64,000 nucleotides of DNA from Pseudomonas brassicacearum (GCF_009601685.2 NZ_CP045701.2:1798001-1862000), one strand, 5' to 3'. Positions 33,896-43,836 are shown, counted from the first letter of the stretch. Notes: generated by a model not told the origin, from the letters alone. Made by a program: numbers and translations.

Positions 33896-35668
33896 TCAGA
33901 TTCCTTGCTCGCTGAGCCACAGGTTCAGCGCCGCCAGTTGCCACAGCCGCGATCCGCGTAATGGCGTGAGCTGGCCATTGGGGTCGGTCAGCAGGCGGTC
34001 GAGCATGGAGGGGTTGAACAGGCCGCGGTCCTGGCTCGGATCCAGCAGCAGCTCGCGGACCCAGGCCAGGGTATTGCCTTCCAAGTGCTTGAGGCCTGGC
34101 ACCGGGAAATAGCCTTTCTTGCGGTCGATCACCTCGCTGGGGATCACTCGCCGGGCGGCTTCCTTGAGCACCTGCTTGCCGCCATCGGGCAGCTTGAATT
34201 TCGCCGGGACCCGGGCCGAGAGTTCCACCAGGCGGTAGTCCAGGAAGGGCGTGCGCGCTTCCAGGCCCCAGGCCATGGTCATGTTGTCGACGCGCTTGAC
34301 CGGGTCGTCCACCAGCATCACGGTGCTGTCCAGGCGCAGGGCCTTGTCCACCGCGGCATCGGCACCGGGCTGGGCGAAATGGTCTTTGACGAAGTCGCCG
34401 GCCGCATCGTTGGCCGTCAGCCATTTGGGCTGCACGGTGGCGGCATATTCTTCGTAGCTGCGGTCGAAGAAGGCGGCGCGATAGGCCGCGTACGGATCGC
34501 TGGCGCCATCGACCTGCGGGTACCAGTGATAACCGGCGAACAGCTCGTCGGCGCCCTGGCCGCTCTGCACCACTTTGCAATGCTTGGCCACTTCCCGCGA
34601 CAGCAGGTAGAAGGCGATGCAGTCGTGGCTGACCATCGGCTCGCTCATGGCACGGAACGCTGCCGGCAGTTGCTCGATGATCTCTTTCTCGTCGATGCGC
34701 AGTTGGTGGTGGCGGGTGCCGTAGTGCTTGGCGATCAGGTCCGAATACTGGAACTCGTCACCGCGCTCGCCACCGGCATCCTGGAAACCGATAGAGAAGG
34801 TCGACAGGTCTTCTACGCCGACTTCCCGCAGCAGGCCCACGAGCATGCTCGAATCCACGCCGCCGGAAAGCAGCACGCCGACATCCACGGCGGCGCGTTG
34901 GCGAATGGCGACCGCTTCACGGGTGCTGTCGAGCACGCGGTCGATCCAGTCTTCCAGATTCAGGTGCTGTTCATCGGCCCGGGGGCCGTAGGGCAGGGTC
35001 CACCAGGTTTTCTGCTCGGTGCTGCCGTCGGCTTCGATGCGCATCCAGGTGGCGGGCGGCAGTTTTTCAACACCGGCCAGCAAGGTACGGGGCGCCGGGA
35101 CCACCGCGTGGAAATTCAGGTAATGGTTGAGGGCCACCGGGTCGAGCATCGGGTTGATATCGCCGCCCTTGAGCAGCGCCGGCAATGCCGAGGCGAAACG
35201 TAGCCGCTGGCCGGTGCGCGATAGGTACAGCGGCTTGACGCCGAGGCGGTCGCGGGCGATGAACAGCCGCTTGGCATCGCGTTCCCAGATGGCGAAGGCG
35301 AACATGCCGTTGAGCTTGGGCAGCAGCGCTTCGCCCCAGGCGTGGTAGCCCTTGAGCAGCACTTCGGTGTCGCCACCGGAATAGAAGGTGTAGCCCAGGC
35401 CTTCGAGCTCGCTGCGCAGTTCCGGGTAGTTGTAGATCGCGCCGTTGAAGGCCAGGGACAGGCCCAGTTGATTGTCGATCATCGGCTGGGCCGAGCCGTC
35501 CGACAGGTCCATGATTTTCAGGCGCCGATGGCCCAGGGCAATCGGCCCCTGGCTATGAAAGCCCCAGGCGTCGGGGCCGCGAGGGGCCAGGTGATGGGTG
35601 ATTCGCTCTACGGCCGCAAGGTCCGCAGGTTGTTGATCGAAACGTAACTCTCCAGCTAATCCGCACAT
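33896..35668 (-). CDS. N-acetylglutaminylglutamine amidotransferase (asparagine-synthetase-like)
   Basis: 590-residue protein with the asparagine synthetase architecture. The class II glutamine amidotransferase domain begins with the nucleophile Cys2 (MCGLAGELRF), then GHRRLKIMDLSDGSAQPM, NGAIYNYPELR and SGGDTEVLLKGY. The synthetase domain has the PP-loop LLSGGVDSSMLVGLL (about residues 268-282) and VVQSGQGADELFAGYHWY. In the NAGGN pathway it amidates the dipeptide. A clean GTAAGGACTT ribosome-binding site precedes the ATG. It is the first gene of the leftward cluster; the 106 bp upstream should hold the promoter, possibly osmotically controlled (inference). Confidence 0.95.
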   Translation of the reverse strand: MCGLAGELRFDQQPADLAAVERITHHLAPRGPDAWGFHSQGPIALGHRRLKIMDLSDGSAQPMIDNQLGLSLAFNGAIYNYPELRSELEGLGYTFYSGGDTEVLLKGYHAWGEALLPKLNGMFAFAIWERDAKRLFIARDRLGVKPLYLSRTGQRLRFASALPALLKGGDINPMLDPVALNHYLNFHAVVPAPRTLLAGVEKLPPATWMRIEADGSTEQKTWWTLPYGPRADEQHLNLEDWIDRVLDSTREAVAIRQRAAVDVGVLLSGGVDSSMLVGLLREVGVEDLSTFSIGFQDAGGERGDEFQYSDLIAKHYGTRHHQLRIDEKEIIEQLPAAFRAMSEPMVSHDCIAFYLLSREVAKHCKVVQSGQGADELFAGYHWYPQVDGASDPYAAYRAAFFDRSYEEYAATVQPKWLTANDAAGDFVKDHFAQPGADAAVDKALRLDSTVMLVDDPVKRVDNMTMAWGLEARTPFLDYRLVELSARVPAKFKLPDGGKQVLKEAARRVIPSEVIDRKKGYFPVPGLKHLEGNTLAWVRELLLDPSQDRGLFNPSMLDRLLTDPNGQLTPLRGSRLWQLAALNLWLSEQGI

Positions 35669-35774
35669 AAGTCCTTACCGGTTTTTCCGTTGGGGAGGGG
35701 TCAAGCATACACGCCGAAAGAGCGGGTATCCTGAAACTGACCTAGGGGATCGCTGTGAGTTTTAGATCAATGCG

Positions 35775-37772
35775 TTATAAGCCGGCGGGTAGGGGGTTGC
35801 CCCGAATCAATGCCCGCAACGCAAACCGGTTCGGATGGCAGGCTTCGGCCACGCTGCGGGGCAGTGGCAGGGGTTCGTTGTCCAGCCAGGCGGCGATCAG
35901 TTCGCCCGACAGGGGGGCGGTGATCAGGCCGCGGGAGCCGTGGCCGCTGTTGATGTACAGGCCGTCGAGCCACGGGCACGGGGTGTCTGGCACCTGGCGG
36001 GCGTCCTTGCCCAGGGCCGCATAGGCCTCGGAAAAGGCCTGGCGGTCCGCTAATGGGCCGACGATCGGCAGGTAATCCGGGCTGGTGCAACGGAACGCCG
36101 CACGGCCTTCGAGGCGTTCCGGGTCCAGGCTGCCAGCGTTCAGGCGGTCCACCAGATCGTGGGAGATTTCTTCGAGCATCTGCAGGTTGCCGGCGTGCTC
36201 GGCGGCCGTGGGCGTCAGGTCGTCGCTGTTGAAATCGAAACTGGCGCCCAAGGTGTGTTCGCCCAGCCGTGGCGGGGCCACATAACCTTCGGCGCAGACC
36301 ACGGTTGCCAGGCTCTGGCTGCGGGCGGTTTGCGGCAGCCGGGTGATTTGCCCGCGAATGCGCTTGAGCGGCAAGTCGGTGGCCGGTTCGAAACGCTTGA
36401 TCTCGGCGGCACTGGCCAGGATCGCCACCGGCGCGCTGGCCAGGCATCGTTCGCCGTCCCACGCCTGCCACTGGCCGTTCACGCGGCGCAGTGACAACAC
36501 TTCATGGTGGGGCTGGACGTCAATCGTCGTGCCCGAGGCTTGCCAGCGACACAGCGCCGGTGGATGCACCCAGCCGCCCTCGGGATAAAACAGACCACCA
36601 CAGGCCAGGCCGATGCCGGACCGCACCTGCGCCTCGGACTGCTCGAGGGTGTGCAGCAAATCCCCTGGGAACGCCTCGGCCAGTTGCGCCTGACGCTCGG
36701 CTTCCTTGCTGTTGAAGGCCAGTTGCAAGACGCCGCAGGCGTCCCAGTCAATGCCGCGTTGCAGTTGCTCCAGCACGCGCCGGGTGTAGCCGAAGCCGCT
36801 GAGGATCATCTGCGACAGCGCCGTGCCATGGGCCGACAGCTTGAGGTACAGCACACCCTGGGGGTTGCCGGAGGCTTCCTCCGCCAACCCGGCGTGACGC
36901 TCCAGCAGCGTCACCTGCCAGCCACGTGCGGCGAGGCTGGCGGCGCTGGCACAACCGGCCAGGCCGCCGCCGATCACCAGTGCCCTGCGTTCGCCGGTTT
37001 GCGGCAGGGGGCGGGCGTACCAGGGTTTTGCCGGAGACGGCATGGGTGTCTGCTCCGGCCAGCCGAGAAACACACCGCGCAGGATTTCCCATTTATGGCC
37101 GATGCCCGGCGTGCGCTTCATCTTGAAGCCCGCCGCGTTCAGCAATCGCCGGACCCAACCGGTGCTGGTGAAGGTGCTGAGGGTGGCGCCGGGCGCTGCC
37201 AACCGGGCCAGTTCGGCGAACAGCTCGGCGGTCCACATCTCGGGGTTCCTGGCCGGCGCAAAACCGTCCAGGAACCAGGCGTCGATCTGCCCGTCCAGCT
37301 GCGGCAACTGCTCCAGGGCATCGCCGATCAACAAGGTCAGCGTCACCCGTCCGTTCGCCAAGACCAGGCGTTGGAAACCCTGGTGGATCGCCACGTACTG
37401 CTCAAGCAACTGCTCCGCCTGAAGGCGCAGTTGCGGCCACAGGGCCAGGGCCCGGCCCAGGTCCTGGGGGCTCAAGGGGTACTTCTCGACACTGACGAAA
37501 TGCAGCCGGGCGCCTGTCGGTGCGCACTGTTCGAACAGTTGCCAGGCACAGAGGAAATTCAAGCCGGTGCCAAATCCGGTTTCGCCGATCACCAGCCGCC
37601 CGTCATCGGCCAGGGCCGCGAAACGCTCGGCCAGGTTGTTCTGCTCAAGGAACACATAACGGGTTTCTTCCAGCCCCGACTGGTCGGAAAAATACACATC
37701 GTCGAATACCCGCGATCGCGGGCGACCCTGATCATCCCAGTCGAGTTGGGCGTGTTGCTGGATGGGCGTCAT
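35775..37772 (-). CDS. mnmC: Bifunctional tRNA 5-methylaminomethyl-2-thiouridine enzyme MnmC
   Basis: Final steps of mnm5s2U formation at the tRNA wobble position. From the ATG at 37772 the protein has 665 residues; the open frame extends five codons to a TTG. The N-terminal methyltransferase domain (about 1-240) has GETGFGTGLNFLCAW and DGFAPARNPEMW. The C-terminal FAD-dependent oxidase domain has the dinucleotide motif VIGGGLAGCASAASLAARGW (about 265-284) and ends with YINSGHGSRGL. Standard length and domain order. Reads leftward, upstream of the NAGGN cluster. Confidence 0.96.
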   Translation of the reverse strand: MTPIQQHAQLDWDDQGRPRSRVFDDVYFSDQSGLEETRYVFLEQNNLAERFAALADDGRLVIGETGFGTGLNFLCAWQLFEQCAPTGARLHFVSVEKYPLSPQDLGRALALWPQLRLQAEQLLEQYVAIHQGFQRLVLANGRVTLTLLIGDALEQLPQLDGQIDAWFLDGFAPARNPEMWTAELFAELARLAAPGATLSTFTSTGWVRRLLNAAGFKMKRTPGIGHKWEILRGVFLGWPEQTPMPSPAKPWYARPLPQTGERRALVIGGGLAGCASAASLAARGWQVTLLERHAGLAEEASGNPQGVLYLKLSAHGTALSQMILSGFGYTRRVLEQLQRGIDWDACGVLQLAFNSKEAERQAQLAEAFPGDLLHTLEQSEAQVRSGIGLACGGLFYPEGGWVHPPALCRWQASGTTIDVQPHHEVLSLRRVNGQWQAWDGERCLASAPVAILASAAEIKRFEPATDLPLKRIRGQITRLPQTARSQSLATVVCAEGYVAPPRLGEHTLGASFDFNSDDLTPTAAEHAGNLQMLEEISHDLVDRLNAGSLDPERLEGRAAFRCTSPDYLPIVGPLADRQAFSEAYAALGKDARQVPDTPCPWLDGLYINSGHGSRGLITAPLSGELIAAWLDNEPLPLPRSVAEACHPNRFALRALIRGNPLPAGL

Positions 37773-37842
37773 GGCAGGCTCGGTCAAAACTGAGCGGCCA
37801 TTCTAGCCGATCGATTGCCGATTGCTGCCGTGCATACACATC

Positions 37843-37951
37843 TGTAGGAGCTGTCGAGTGCAACGAGGCTGCGATCTTTCCCCAGGCAATTGAGTCCCAA
37901 GCGAAAGATCAAGATCAAAAGATCGCCGCCTCGCTTCGCTCGGCAGCTCCA
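37843..37951. repeat. Mosaic inverted repeat, copy 6 (reverse orientation)
   Basis: Left arm GTCGAGTGCAACGAGG, right arm CCTCGCTTCGCTCGGCAGCT. The core reads in the opposite direction to copies 3-5 (AAAGATCAAGATCAAAAGATCG). It lies between the divergent mnmC and pap genes, so within their shared promoter region. Confidence 0.9.
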
Positions 37952-38015
37952 ACATACAAACACACGAGCCGCATCCAATCCGCTAATCTTGGCCCATCCC
38001 CGGAAGGAGCTGTCC

Positions 38016-39530
38016 ATGTTTGAATCCGCTGAAATCGGTCATGTCATTGATAAAGACACCTTCGAGGCCGAGGTGCCGGCCCTGCGTGAAGCGCTGCTCG
38101 AAGCTCAATTCGAGCTGCGGCAGCAGGGCCGGTTCCCGGTCATTGTGCTGATCAACGGCATCGAAGGTGCGGGCAAGGGCGAGACGGTGAAGTTGCTCAA
38201 CGAATGGATGGACCCGCGGCTGATCGAGGTGCGCACCTTCGACCAACAGACCGACGAGGAACTGGCGCGGCCTCCGGCATGGCGCTATTGGCGGATGCTG
38301 CCAGCCAAGGGGCGCATGGGAATTTTCTTCGGCAACTGGTACAGCCAGATGCTGCAGGGCCGGGTCCATGGTGAGTTCAAGGACCCGCGGCTCGACCAGG
38401 CGATTGCCGGTGCCGAGCGCCTGGAAAAAATGCTCTGCGACGAAGGCGCGTTGATCTTCAAGTTCTGGTTTCACCTGTCCAAGAAACAGATGAAGGCCCG
38501 GCTCAAGGGGCTCAAGGATGACCCGCTGCACAGCTGGCGCATCAGCCCGCTGGACTGGCAGCAGTCCCAGACCTACGACAAGTTCGTCAAATACGGCGAG
38601 CGCGTATTGCGCCGCACCAGTCGTGATTACGCGCCGTGGCATGTGATCGAAGGCATGGACAGCTGTTATCGCAGCCTCACCGTCGGACGGATCCTGCTCG
38701 ACGGCTTGCGACAGGCCCTGGACCGGCCGAAGGTCAGGCCGCAAAAGGTCAGTGTGGCGCCGCTGCCGGCGCTGGACGGCCAGGTCACGCTGCTCGACAG
38801 CCTGAACATGACCCTGCGCCTGGACAAGGCCGATTACGAAGAACAACTGATCACCGAGCAGGCGCGGTTCTCCGGCTTGCTGCGGGACAAACGCATGCGC
38901 CGGCACGCCTTGGTGGCGGTGTTCGAAGGCAATGATGCGGCAGGCAAGGGCGGGGCGATCCGGCGGGTCGCGGCCGCCCTGGACCCGCGTCAGTACAGCA
39001 TCGTGCCGATTGCCGCACCCACTGAAGAAGAGCGCGCGCACCCCTACATGTGGCGGTTCTGGCGGCATATTCCCGCGCGGGGAAAATTCACCATGTTCGA
39101 CCGCTCCTGGTACGGCCGGGTGCTGGTGGAGCGGGTCGAAGGGTTTTGCAGCCAGGCCGACTGGCTGCGGGCCTACGGAGAGATCAACGACTTCGAAGAG
39201 CAGATTGCCGATGCCGGCGTGGTGGTGGTCAAGTTCTGGCTGGCCATCGACAAGGAAACCCAACTGGAGCGTTTCCAGGAGCGCGAGGAGATCCCGTTCA
39301 AGCGTTTCAAGATCACCGAGGATGACTGGCGCAACCGCGACAAATGGGGCGCTTACCGCGCTGCGGTGTGTGACATGGTCGACCGGACCAGCACCGAGAT
39401 TTCCCCTTGGACATTGGTGGAAGCCAACGACAAGCGCTGGGCGCGGGTCAAGGTGTTGCGCACCCTCAACGAGGCGCTGGAGGCCGCTTTCGAGCGTAGC
39501 GCAAGACAGGCTCGCAAGAAGAAGCGCTAG
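38016..39530 (+). CDS. pap: Polyphosphate:AMP phosphotransferase (double PPK2)
   Basis: 504-residue class II PPK2 enzyme that makes ADP from AMP with polyphosphate. Two fused PPK2 domains are visible: the first with NGIEGAGKGETVKLLNEW (about residues 48-65) and the second with FEGNDAAGKGGAIRR (about 305-320), where RSWYGRVLVERVEG and DKRWARVKVL follow. The first domain keeps the Walker A but has FGNWYSQML in place of RSWY, matching the inactive-type first half of PAP proteins. GGAAGGAG lies 5-6 bp before the ATG. The open frame back to 37890 runs through the repeat and is rejected. Confidence 0.95.
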   Translation: MFESAEIGHVIDKDTFEAEVPALREALLEAQFELRQQGRFPVIVLINGIEGAGKGETVKLLNEWMDPRLIEVRTFDQQTDEELARPPAWRYWRMLPAKGRMGIFFGNWYSQMLQGRVHGEFKDPRLDQAIAGAERLEKMLCDEGALIFKFWFHLSKKQMKARLKGLKDDPLHSWRISPLDWQQSQTYDKFVKYGERVLRRTSRDYAPWHVIEGMDSCYRSLTVGRILLDGLRQALDRPKVRPQKVSVAPLPALDGQVTLLDSLNMTLRLDKADYEEQLITEQARFSGLLRDKRMRRHALVAVFEGNDAAGKGGAIRRVAAALDPRQYSIVPIAAPTEEERAHPYMWRFWRHIPARGKFTMFDRSWYGRVLVERVEGFCSQADWLRAYGEINDFEEQIADAGVVVVKFWLAIDKETQLERFQEREEIPFKRFKITEDDWRNRDKWGAYRAAVCDMVDRTSTEISPWTLVEANDKRWARVKVLRTLNEALEAAFERSARQARKKKR

Positions 39531-39633
39531 GGCGATGGGGACGCATACGCGGGGTGAATGATTGTCGCGGTCGGTTATGCAGTGGATTTATGCTCGATTC
39601 ACTCTCAACCGACTAAAACAATGAGGTACAGCC

Positions 39634-40818
39634 ATGCGTGAAGTGGTGATCGTCGACAGCGTGCGGACCGGCCTGGCCAAGTCCTTTCGCGGCAAGTTCA
39701 ACATGACCCGTCCAGACGACATGGCGGCCCATTGTGTCGATGCCTTGCTGGCGCGCAACGACATCAACCCGGCCAGTGTCGAGGATTGCATCGTCGGGGC
39801 CGGGTCCAATGAAGGTGCCCAGGGCTACAACATCGGGCGCAACGTGGCGGTGCTCTCGCGCTTGGGCATCGGCACGGCCGGCATGACCCTCAACCGCTTC
39901 TGTTCCTCGGGCCTGCAAGCCATCGCCATCGCCGCCAACCAGATCGCTTCAGGTTGCAGCGACATCATCGTGGCGGGCGGCGTGGAATCCATCAGCCTGA
40001 CGATGAAAAGCGTCAACACCGACCACCTGATCAATCCGCTGCTCAAGGAGCAGGTGCCCGGGATCTATTTCCCCATGGGCCAGACGGCCGAGATTGTCGC
40101 CCGTCGTTATCAGGTCAGCCGCGAGGAACAGGACCGCTACGCCTTGCAGAGCCAGCAGCGCACCGCCAAGGCCCAGGCGGCCGGGTTGTTCGATGACGAA
40201 ATCATCCCGATGGCGGTCAAGTACCGGGTCGAGGACAAGAACACGGGTGCTGTGCAGATCCTCGACGGTGTGGTCGATCGCGACGATTGCAATCGCCCGG
40301 ACACCACCTACGAAAGCCTGGCCGGGCTGAAACCGGTGTTCGCCGAGGACGGTTCGGTGACGGCGGGCAACTCGTCGCAGTTGTCCGACGGGGCCTCGAT
40401 GACCTTGGTGATGAGCCTGGAGAAAGCCCTGGCGCTGGGCCTCAAGCCCAAGGCGTTTTTCCGTGGCTTCACCGTGGCCGGTTGCGAGCCGGACGAGATG
40501 GGCATCGGCCCGGTGTTCTCGGTGCCCAAGCTGCTCAAGGCCAAGGGCTTGCAGATCGCCGATATCGACCTGTGGGAACTCAACGAGGCTTTCGCTTCCC
40601 AATGCCTGTACAGCCGCAACCGGCTGGAAATCGATCCCGAGAAATACAACGTCAACGGCGGCTCGATCTCCATCGGCCATCCGTTCGGCATGACCGGCTC
40701 GCGGCAAGTGGGGCATCTGGTGCGCGAGCTGCAACGACGCAACCTGCGCTACGGCATCGTGACCATGTGCGTGGGCGGTGGGATGGGGGCTACGGGGTTG
40801 TTTGAGGCGGTGAGATAA
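39634..40818 (+). CDS. Acetyl-CoA C-acyltransferase (thiolase)
   Basis: 394-residue degradative-type thiolase that cleaves 3-ketoacyl-CoA with CoA. The acyl-carrying Cys is in NRFCSSGLQAI (about C90), the base His in SIGHPFGMTGSRQ (about 349) and the second Cys in TMCVGGGMGATG near the C-terminus. Length and motifs are standard. No partner fadB-type gene is adjacent, so the pathway is open: fatty acid beta-oxidation is most likely. Distinct from the fadAB operon by context. Confidence 0.94.
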   Translation: MREVVIVDSVRTGLAKSFRGKFNMTRPDDMAAHCVDALLARNDINPASVEDCIVGAGSNEGAQGYNIGRNVAVLSRLGIGTAGMTLNRFCSSGLQAIAIAANQIASGCSDIIVAGGVESISLTMKSVNTDHLINPLLKEQVPGIYFPMGQTAEIVARRYQVSREEQDRYALQSQQRTAKAQAAGLFDDEIIPMAVKYRVEDKNTGAVQILDGVVDRDDCNRPDTTYESLAGLKPVFAEDGSVTAGNSSQLSDGASMTLVMSLEKALALGLKPKAFFRGFTVAGCEPDEMGIGPVFSVPKLLKAKGLQIADIDLWELNEAFASQCLYSRNRLEIDPEKYNVNGGSISIGHPFGMTGSRQVGHLVRELQRRNLRYGIVTMCVGGGMGATGLFEAVR

Positions 40819-40874
40819 TCACGAGCTTATGGCGTCAGAAGCTTTTGTGGCCAAAGAATGCTCCTGCTTGGCTT

Positions 40875-41018
40875 TGTAGGAGCTGGCGAAGCCTGCGATC
40901 TTTTGATCTTTTGATCTTTCGCTTGAGATTCAAGTGTTTTTGGAAAGATCGCAGCCTCGTTGCACTCGACAGCTCCTACACAGCTCCTACACAGCTCCTA
41001 CACAGCTCCTGTGCAGTT
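40875..41018. repeat. Mosaic inverted repeat, copy 7, with 11-bp tandem units
   Basis: Left arm GTAGGAGCTGGCGAAGCC, right arm CCTCGTTGCACTCGACAGCT. The core has TTTTGATC with 8-bp period (two units) and CTTGA-GAT-TCAAG. Four to five 11-bp units follow (from about 40969). Very similar to copy 5. Lies between two convergent genes. Confidence 0.92.
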
Positions 41019-41055
41019 CGGGCACGGCGGCGCGGGGGCTACCGATGAATAAGGC

Positions 41056-41253
41056 TCAGCTGGCAACCTGAGTCAGACGCTGCATCCGCTGGATATACGC
41101 TGCTATCTCCACTTCTGCCGCCTCGCGGGTGGCGAACGGACCTTCCTGGGTGCCCTCGCGCGTATTGAAATAAAACTCGCCGTTAACCCGGCAGATCCGG
41201 TCACTGCGAAAAATGGTCGTAGGGGCGGGATCCAAGGCGCGTTTTCCAAGCAT
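41056..41253 (-). CDS. DUF6316 family small protein
   Basis: 65-residue protein MLGKRALDPAPTTIFRSDRI with the family core GEFYFNTREGTQEGPFATRE and a C-terminal helix (AAEVEIAAYIQRMQRL). The GxFYFxTREGxxxGPF pattern is the recognisable family feature. Function is unknown; the protein is soluble and has no signal peptide. It is divergent from the downstream EamA gene, with a 190-bp shared upstream region, and convergent with the thiolase. Confidence 0.85.
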   Translation of the reverse strand: MLGKRALDPAPTTIFRSDRICRVNGEFYFNTREGTQEGPFATREAAEVEIAAYIQRMQRLTQVAS

Positions 41254-41443
41254 GTCGGGTCTCCAGAGTGCAGCAAGGTCTGTTTCAAATGAGCATATGT
41301 GTTGTCCCTGATTCCCGCCTGTCCAGCCGATCGACGGCTACGACCCATACAATCCCATGGGCGGCCTCTGTTCAACTGTCCCTGTGTCGTGGCGCAATAG
41401 ACGCCTAGAATGGAAGTCCTTTGTCTTGGGCTTCGAGGGTTGC

Positions 41444-42406
41444 ATGCACATATCGTCCGGTCGCTGGGTCTACGGCCTGTTCCTCGCCCTGTTGACTGCC
41501 CTGCTCTGGGGAATCCTGCCGATCAAGCTCAAGCAAGTGCTGCAAGTGATGGACCCGGTCACCGTGACCTGGTTTCGCTTGCTGGTGTCCGGCGGTTTGC
41601 TGTTCATCTATTTGGCTGCCACCCGGCGCCTGCCCAGTCGCAAGGTCCTTGGGCCGCGTGGCGGCTGGCTGGTGGCGATGGCGGTGCTGGGGCTGGTGGG
41701 CAACTACGTGTTGTACCTGATGGGCCTGAACCGCTTGAGCCCTGGCACCGCGCAACTGGTGGTGCAGATGGGGCCGATCATGTTGCTGGTCGCCAGCCTG
41801 TTCGTGTTCAAGGAGCGCTTCAGCGTAGGGCAGGGCATCGGCCTGCTGGTGCTGCTGATCGGTTTTATGCTGTTCTTCAACCAGCGCCTGGGCGAGTTGC
41901 TGACGTCCCTGAGTGACTACACCACCGGGGTGCTGATGGTGTTGCTGGCGTCGACAGTCTGGACATTTTATGCCCTGGGCCAGAAGCAATTGTTGACGGT
42001 GTGGAATTCGTTGCAGGTGATGATGGTGATCTACCTGTTCTGCGCGTTGCTGCTCACGCCCTGGGTGCATCCGTTGGAGGCGCTGCAATTGAGTCCGTTG
42101 CAAGGCTGGTTGTTGCTTGCGTGTTGCCTCAACACGCTGATTGCCTATGGCGCGTTTGCCGAAGCCTTGGCCCATTGGGAGGCGTCGCGGGTCAGCGCGA
42201 CCCTGGCGATCACACCGCTGGTGACGTTCGCAGCAGTGGCGATGGCGGCCTGGTGGTGGCCTGATTATGTTCATGCCGAGCAGATCAATCTGCTGGGGTA
42301 TGGCGGGGCGGTGCTGGTGGTGCTGGGGTCGGCGCTGGTTGCCCTGGGCCCGTCGCTGATCGCCGGGCTCAGGGCCCGACGCGAGCGTTTGGCGGTCGGG
42401 CCTTAA
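41444..42406 (+). CDS. EamA family drug/metabolite transporter
   Basis: 320-residue membrane protein with ten hydrophobic segments in two EamA repeats, the RarD/YdcZ-like DMT type. The start MHISSGRWVYGLFLALLTAL fits the first helix. The signature-like PVTVTWFRLLVSGGLLFIYL and SPGTAQLVVQMGPIML are in the first repeat, and EALAHWEASRVSATLAITPL in the second. GAGGG lies 4-5 bp before the ATG at 41444. Substrate unknown; family members export amino acids or metabolites. Confidence 0.9.
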   Translation: MHISSGRWVYGLFLALLTALLWGILPIKLKQVLQVMDPVTVTWFRLLVSGGLLFIYLAATRRLPSRKVLGPRGGWLVAMAVLGLVGNYVLYLMGLNRLSPGTAQLVVQMGPIMLLVASLFVFKERFSVGQGIGLLVLLIGFMLFFNQRLGELLTSLSDYTTGVLMVLLASTVWTFYALGQKQLLTVWNSLQVMMVIYLFCALLLTPWVHPLEALQLSPLQGWLLLACCLNTLIAYGAFAEALAHWEASRVSATLAITPLVTFAAVAMAAWWWPDYVHAEQINLLGYGGAVLVVLGSALVALGPSLIAGLRARRERLAVGP

Positions 42407-42441
42407 ACCGCGTTATCGTTCTTCGCGAGCAGGGGGCGGCG

Positions 42442-43836
42442 TTAACCCTGGCTACCCGCCTCCAGCATATTCTCCGGCCGCACCCAGGCATCGAACTCTT
42501 CATCGGTCAGGTACCCCAGTTGCAGCGCCGCCTCACGCAGGGTCAACCCTTCGCCGTAGGCTTTCTTGGCGATTTCCGCAGACTTGTCGTAGCCGATGTG
42601 CGGGTTCAGCGCAGTCACCAGCATCAACCCGCGCTCCAGGTGCGCGGCCATTTGCACGGCATCCGGCTCGAGCCCGGCGATGCAATGCTGCTGGAAGTTG
42701 CTGCAGCCATCGGCCAGCAGGCGAATCGATTGCAGCAGGTTGTGGATGATCACTGGTTTGAACACGTTCAACTGCAAATGCCCCTGGCTGGCGGCAAAGC
42801 CGATGGTCACGTCGTTGCCCATGACCTGGCAGGCCAGCATGGACAAGGCTTCGCACTGGGTCGGGTTGACCTTGCCGGGCATGATGGAACTGCCCGGCTC
42901 GTTGGCCGGCAGTTTCACCTCGGCAAACCCCGCCCGTGGCCCAGAGCCCAGCAGGCGCAGGTCGTTGGCGATCTTCATCAAGGTCACGGCGAGGGTTTTC
43001 AGTGCGCCGGACAGGGACGTCAGGGGTTCATGGCCGGCCAGCGCGGCAAACTTGTTCGGCGCGGTGACGAACGGCAGGCCCGACAGCGCCGCCAGTTCAG
43101 CGGCAATCGCTTCGCCGAAACCGTGGGGTGAATTGAGCCCGGTGCCGACCGCCGTACCGCCCTGGGCCAGTTCGCAGACCGCTGGTAGCGCGGCGCGGAT
43201 CGCCCGTTCGGCGTAATCGAGTTGGGCAATGAACGCCGACAGTTCCTGGCCAAAGGTGATCGGCGTGGCATCCATCATGTGGGTACGGCCGGTCTTGACC
43301 AGTTTCATGTGGCGTGCCGCCAGTTCCGCCAGGCCGCCGGACAGCTCACTGATGGCCGGGAGCAATTGCTGGTGGACGGCCTGGGCCGCGGCAATGTGCA
43401 TGGCGGTGGGGAAACAGTCGTTGGAGCTCTGGGAGCGGTTGACGTGGTCGTTGGGGTGCACCGGGGTCTTGCCGCCGCGGGGGGTGCCGGCCAGTTCGTT
43501 GGCGCGCCCGGCGATCACCTCGTTGACGTTCATGTTGCTCTGGGTTCCGCTGCCGGTCTGCCAGACCACCAGCGGGAATTGGTCGTCATGCTGGCCGGCC
43601 AGGACTTCGTCGGCGGCCTGTTCGATCAGGCGCGCGATGTCGGCGGGCAAGTCGCCATTGCGGTCATTGACCCGCGCGGCGGCTTTTTTGATCAGCGCCA
43701 GCGCGTGCAGCACCGACAGCGGCATGCGTTCGTTGCCAATGGCAAAGTTGATCATGGAGCGCTGCGTCTGGGCACCCCAGTAGGCTTCATCCGGGACTTC
43801 AACCTGGCCAAGGCTGTCGGTTTCGATACGGCTCAT
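42442..43836 (-). CDS. fumC: Class II fumarate hydratase FumC
   Basis: 464-residue iron-independent fumarase of the TCA cycle. The family signature [11 protein letters not shown] is present (about residues 317-327). The conserved substrate sites [14 protein letters not shown] and [20 protein letters not shown] are also seen, as is [15 protein letters not shown]. It starts [15 protein letters not shown]. The neighbouring genes (DUF2059, BolA, divergent) match the locus of the second P. aeruginosa fumarase (fumC2) rather than the iron-regulated fumC1-sodA operon, from which it can be told by context. Confidence 0.96.
   Translation of the reverse strand: MSRIETDSLGQVEVPDEAYWGAQTQRSMINFAIGNERMPLSVLHALALIKKAAARVNDRNGDLPADIARLIEQAADEVLAGQHDDQFPLVVWQTGSGTQSNMNVNEVIAGRANELAGTPRGGKTPVHPNDHVNRSQSSNDCFPTAMHIAAAQAVHQQLLPAISELSGGLAELAARHMKLVKTGRTHMMDATPITFGQELSAFIAQLDYAERAIRAALPAVCELAQGGTAVGTGLNSPHGFGEAIAAELAALSGLPFVTAPNKFAALAGHEPLTSLSGALKTLAVTLMKIANDLRLLGSGPRAGFAEVKLPANEPGSSIMPGKVNPTQCEALSMLACQVMGNDVTIGFAASQGHLQLNVFKPVIIHNLLQSIRLLADGCSNFQQHCIAGLEPDAVQMAAHLERGLMLVTALNPHIGYDKSAEIAKKAYGEGLTLREAALQLGYLTDEEFDAWVRPENMLEAGSQG

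Noticed and set aside
32024..33961. A 645-codon frame antisense to ngg
   Set aside because: It is an opposite-strand shadow of the ATP-grasp/GNAT gene and has no recognisable domain. Its N-terminal part also runs through the repeat at 31949-32098.
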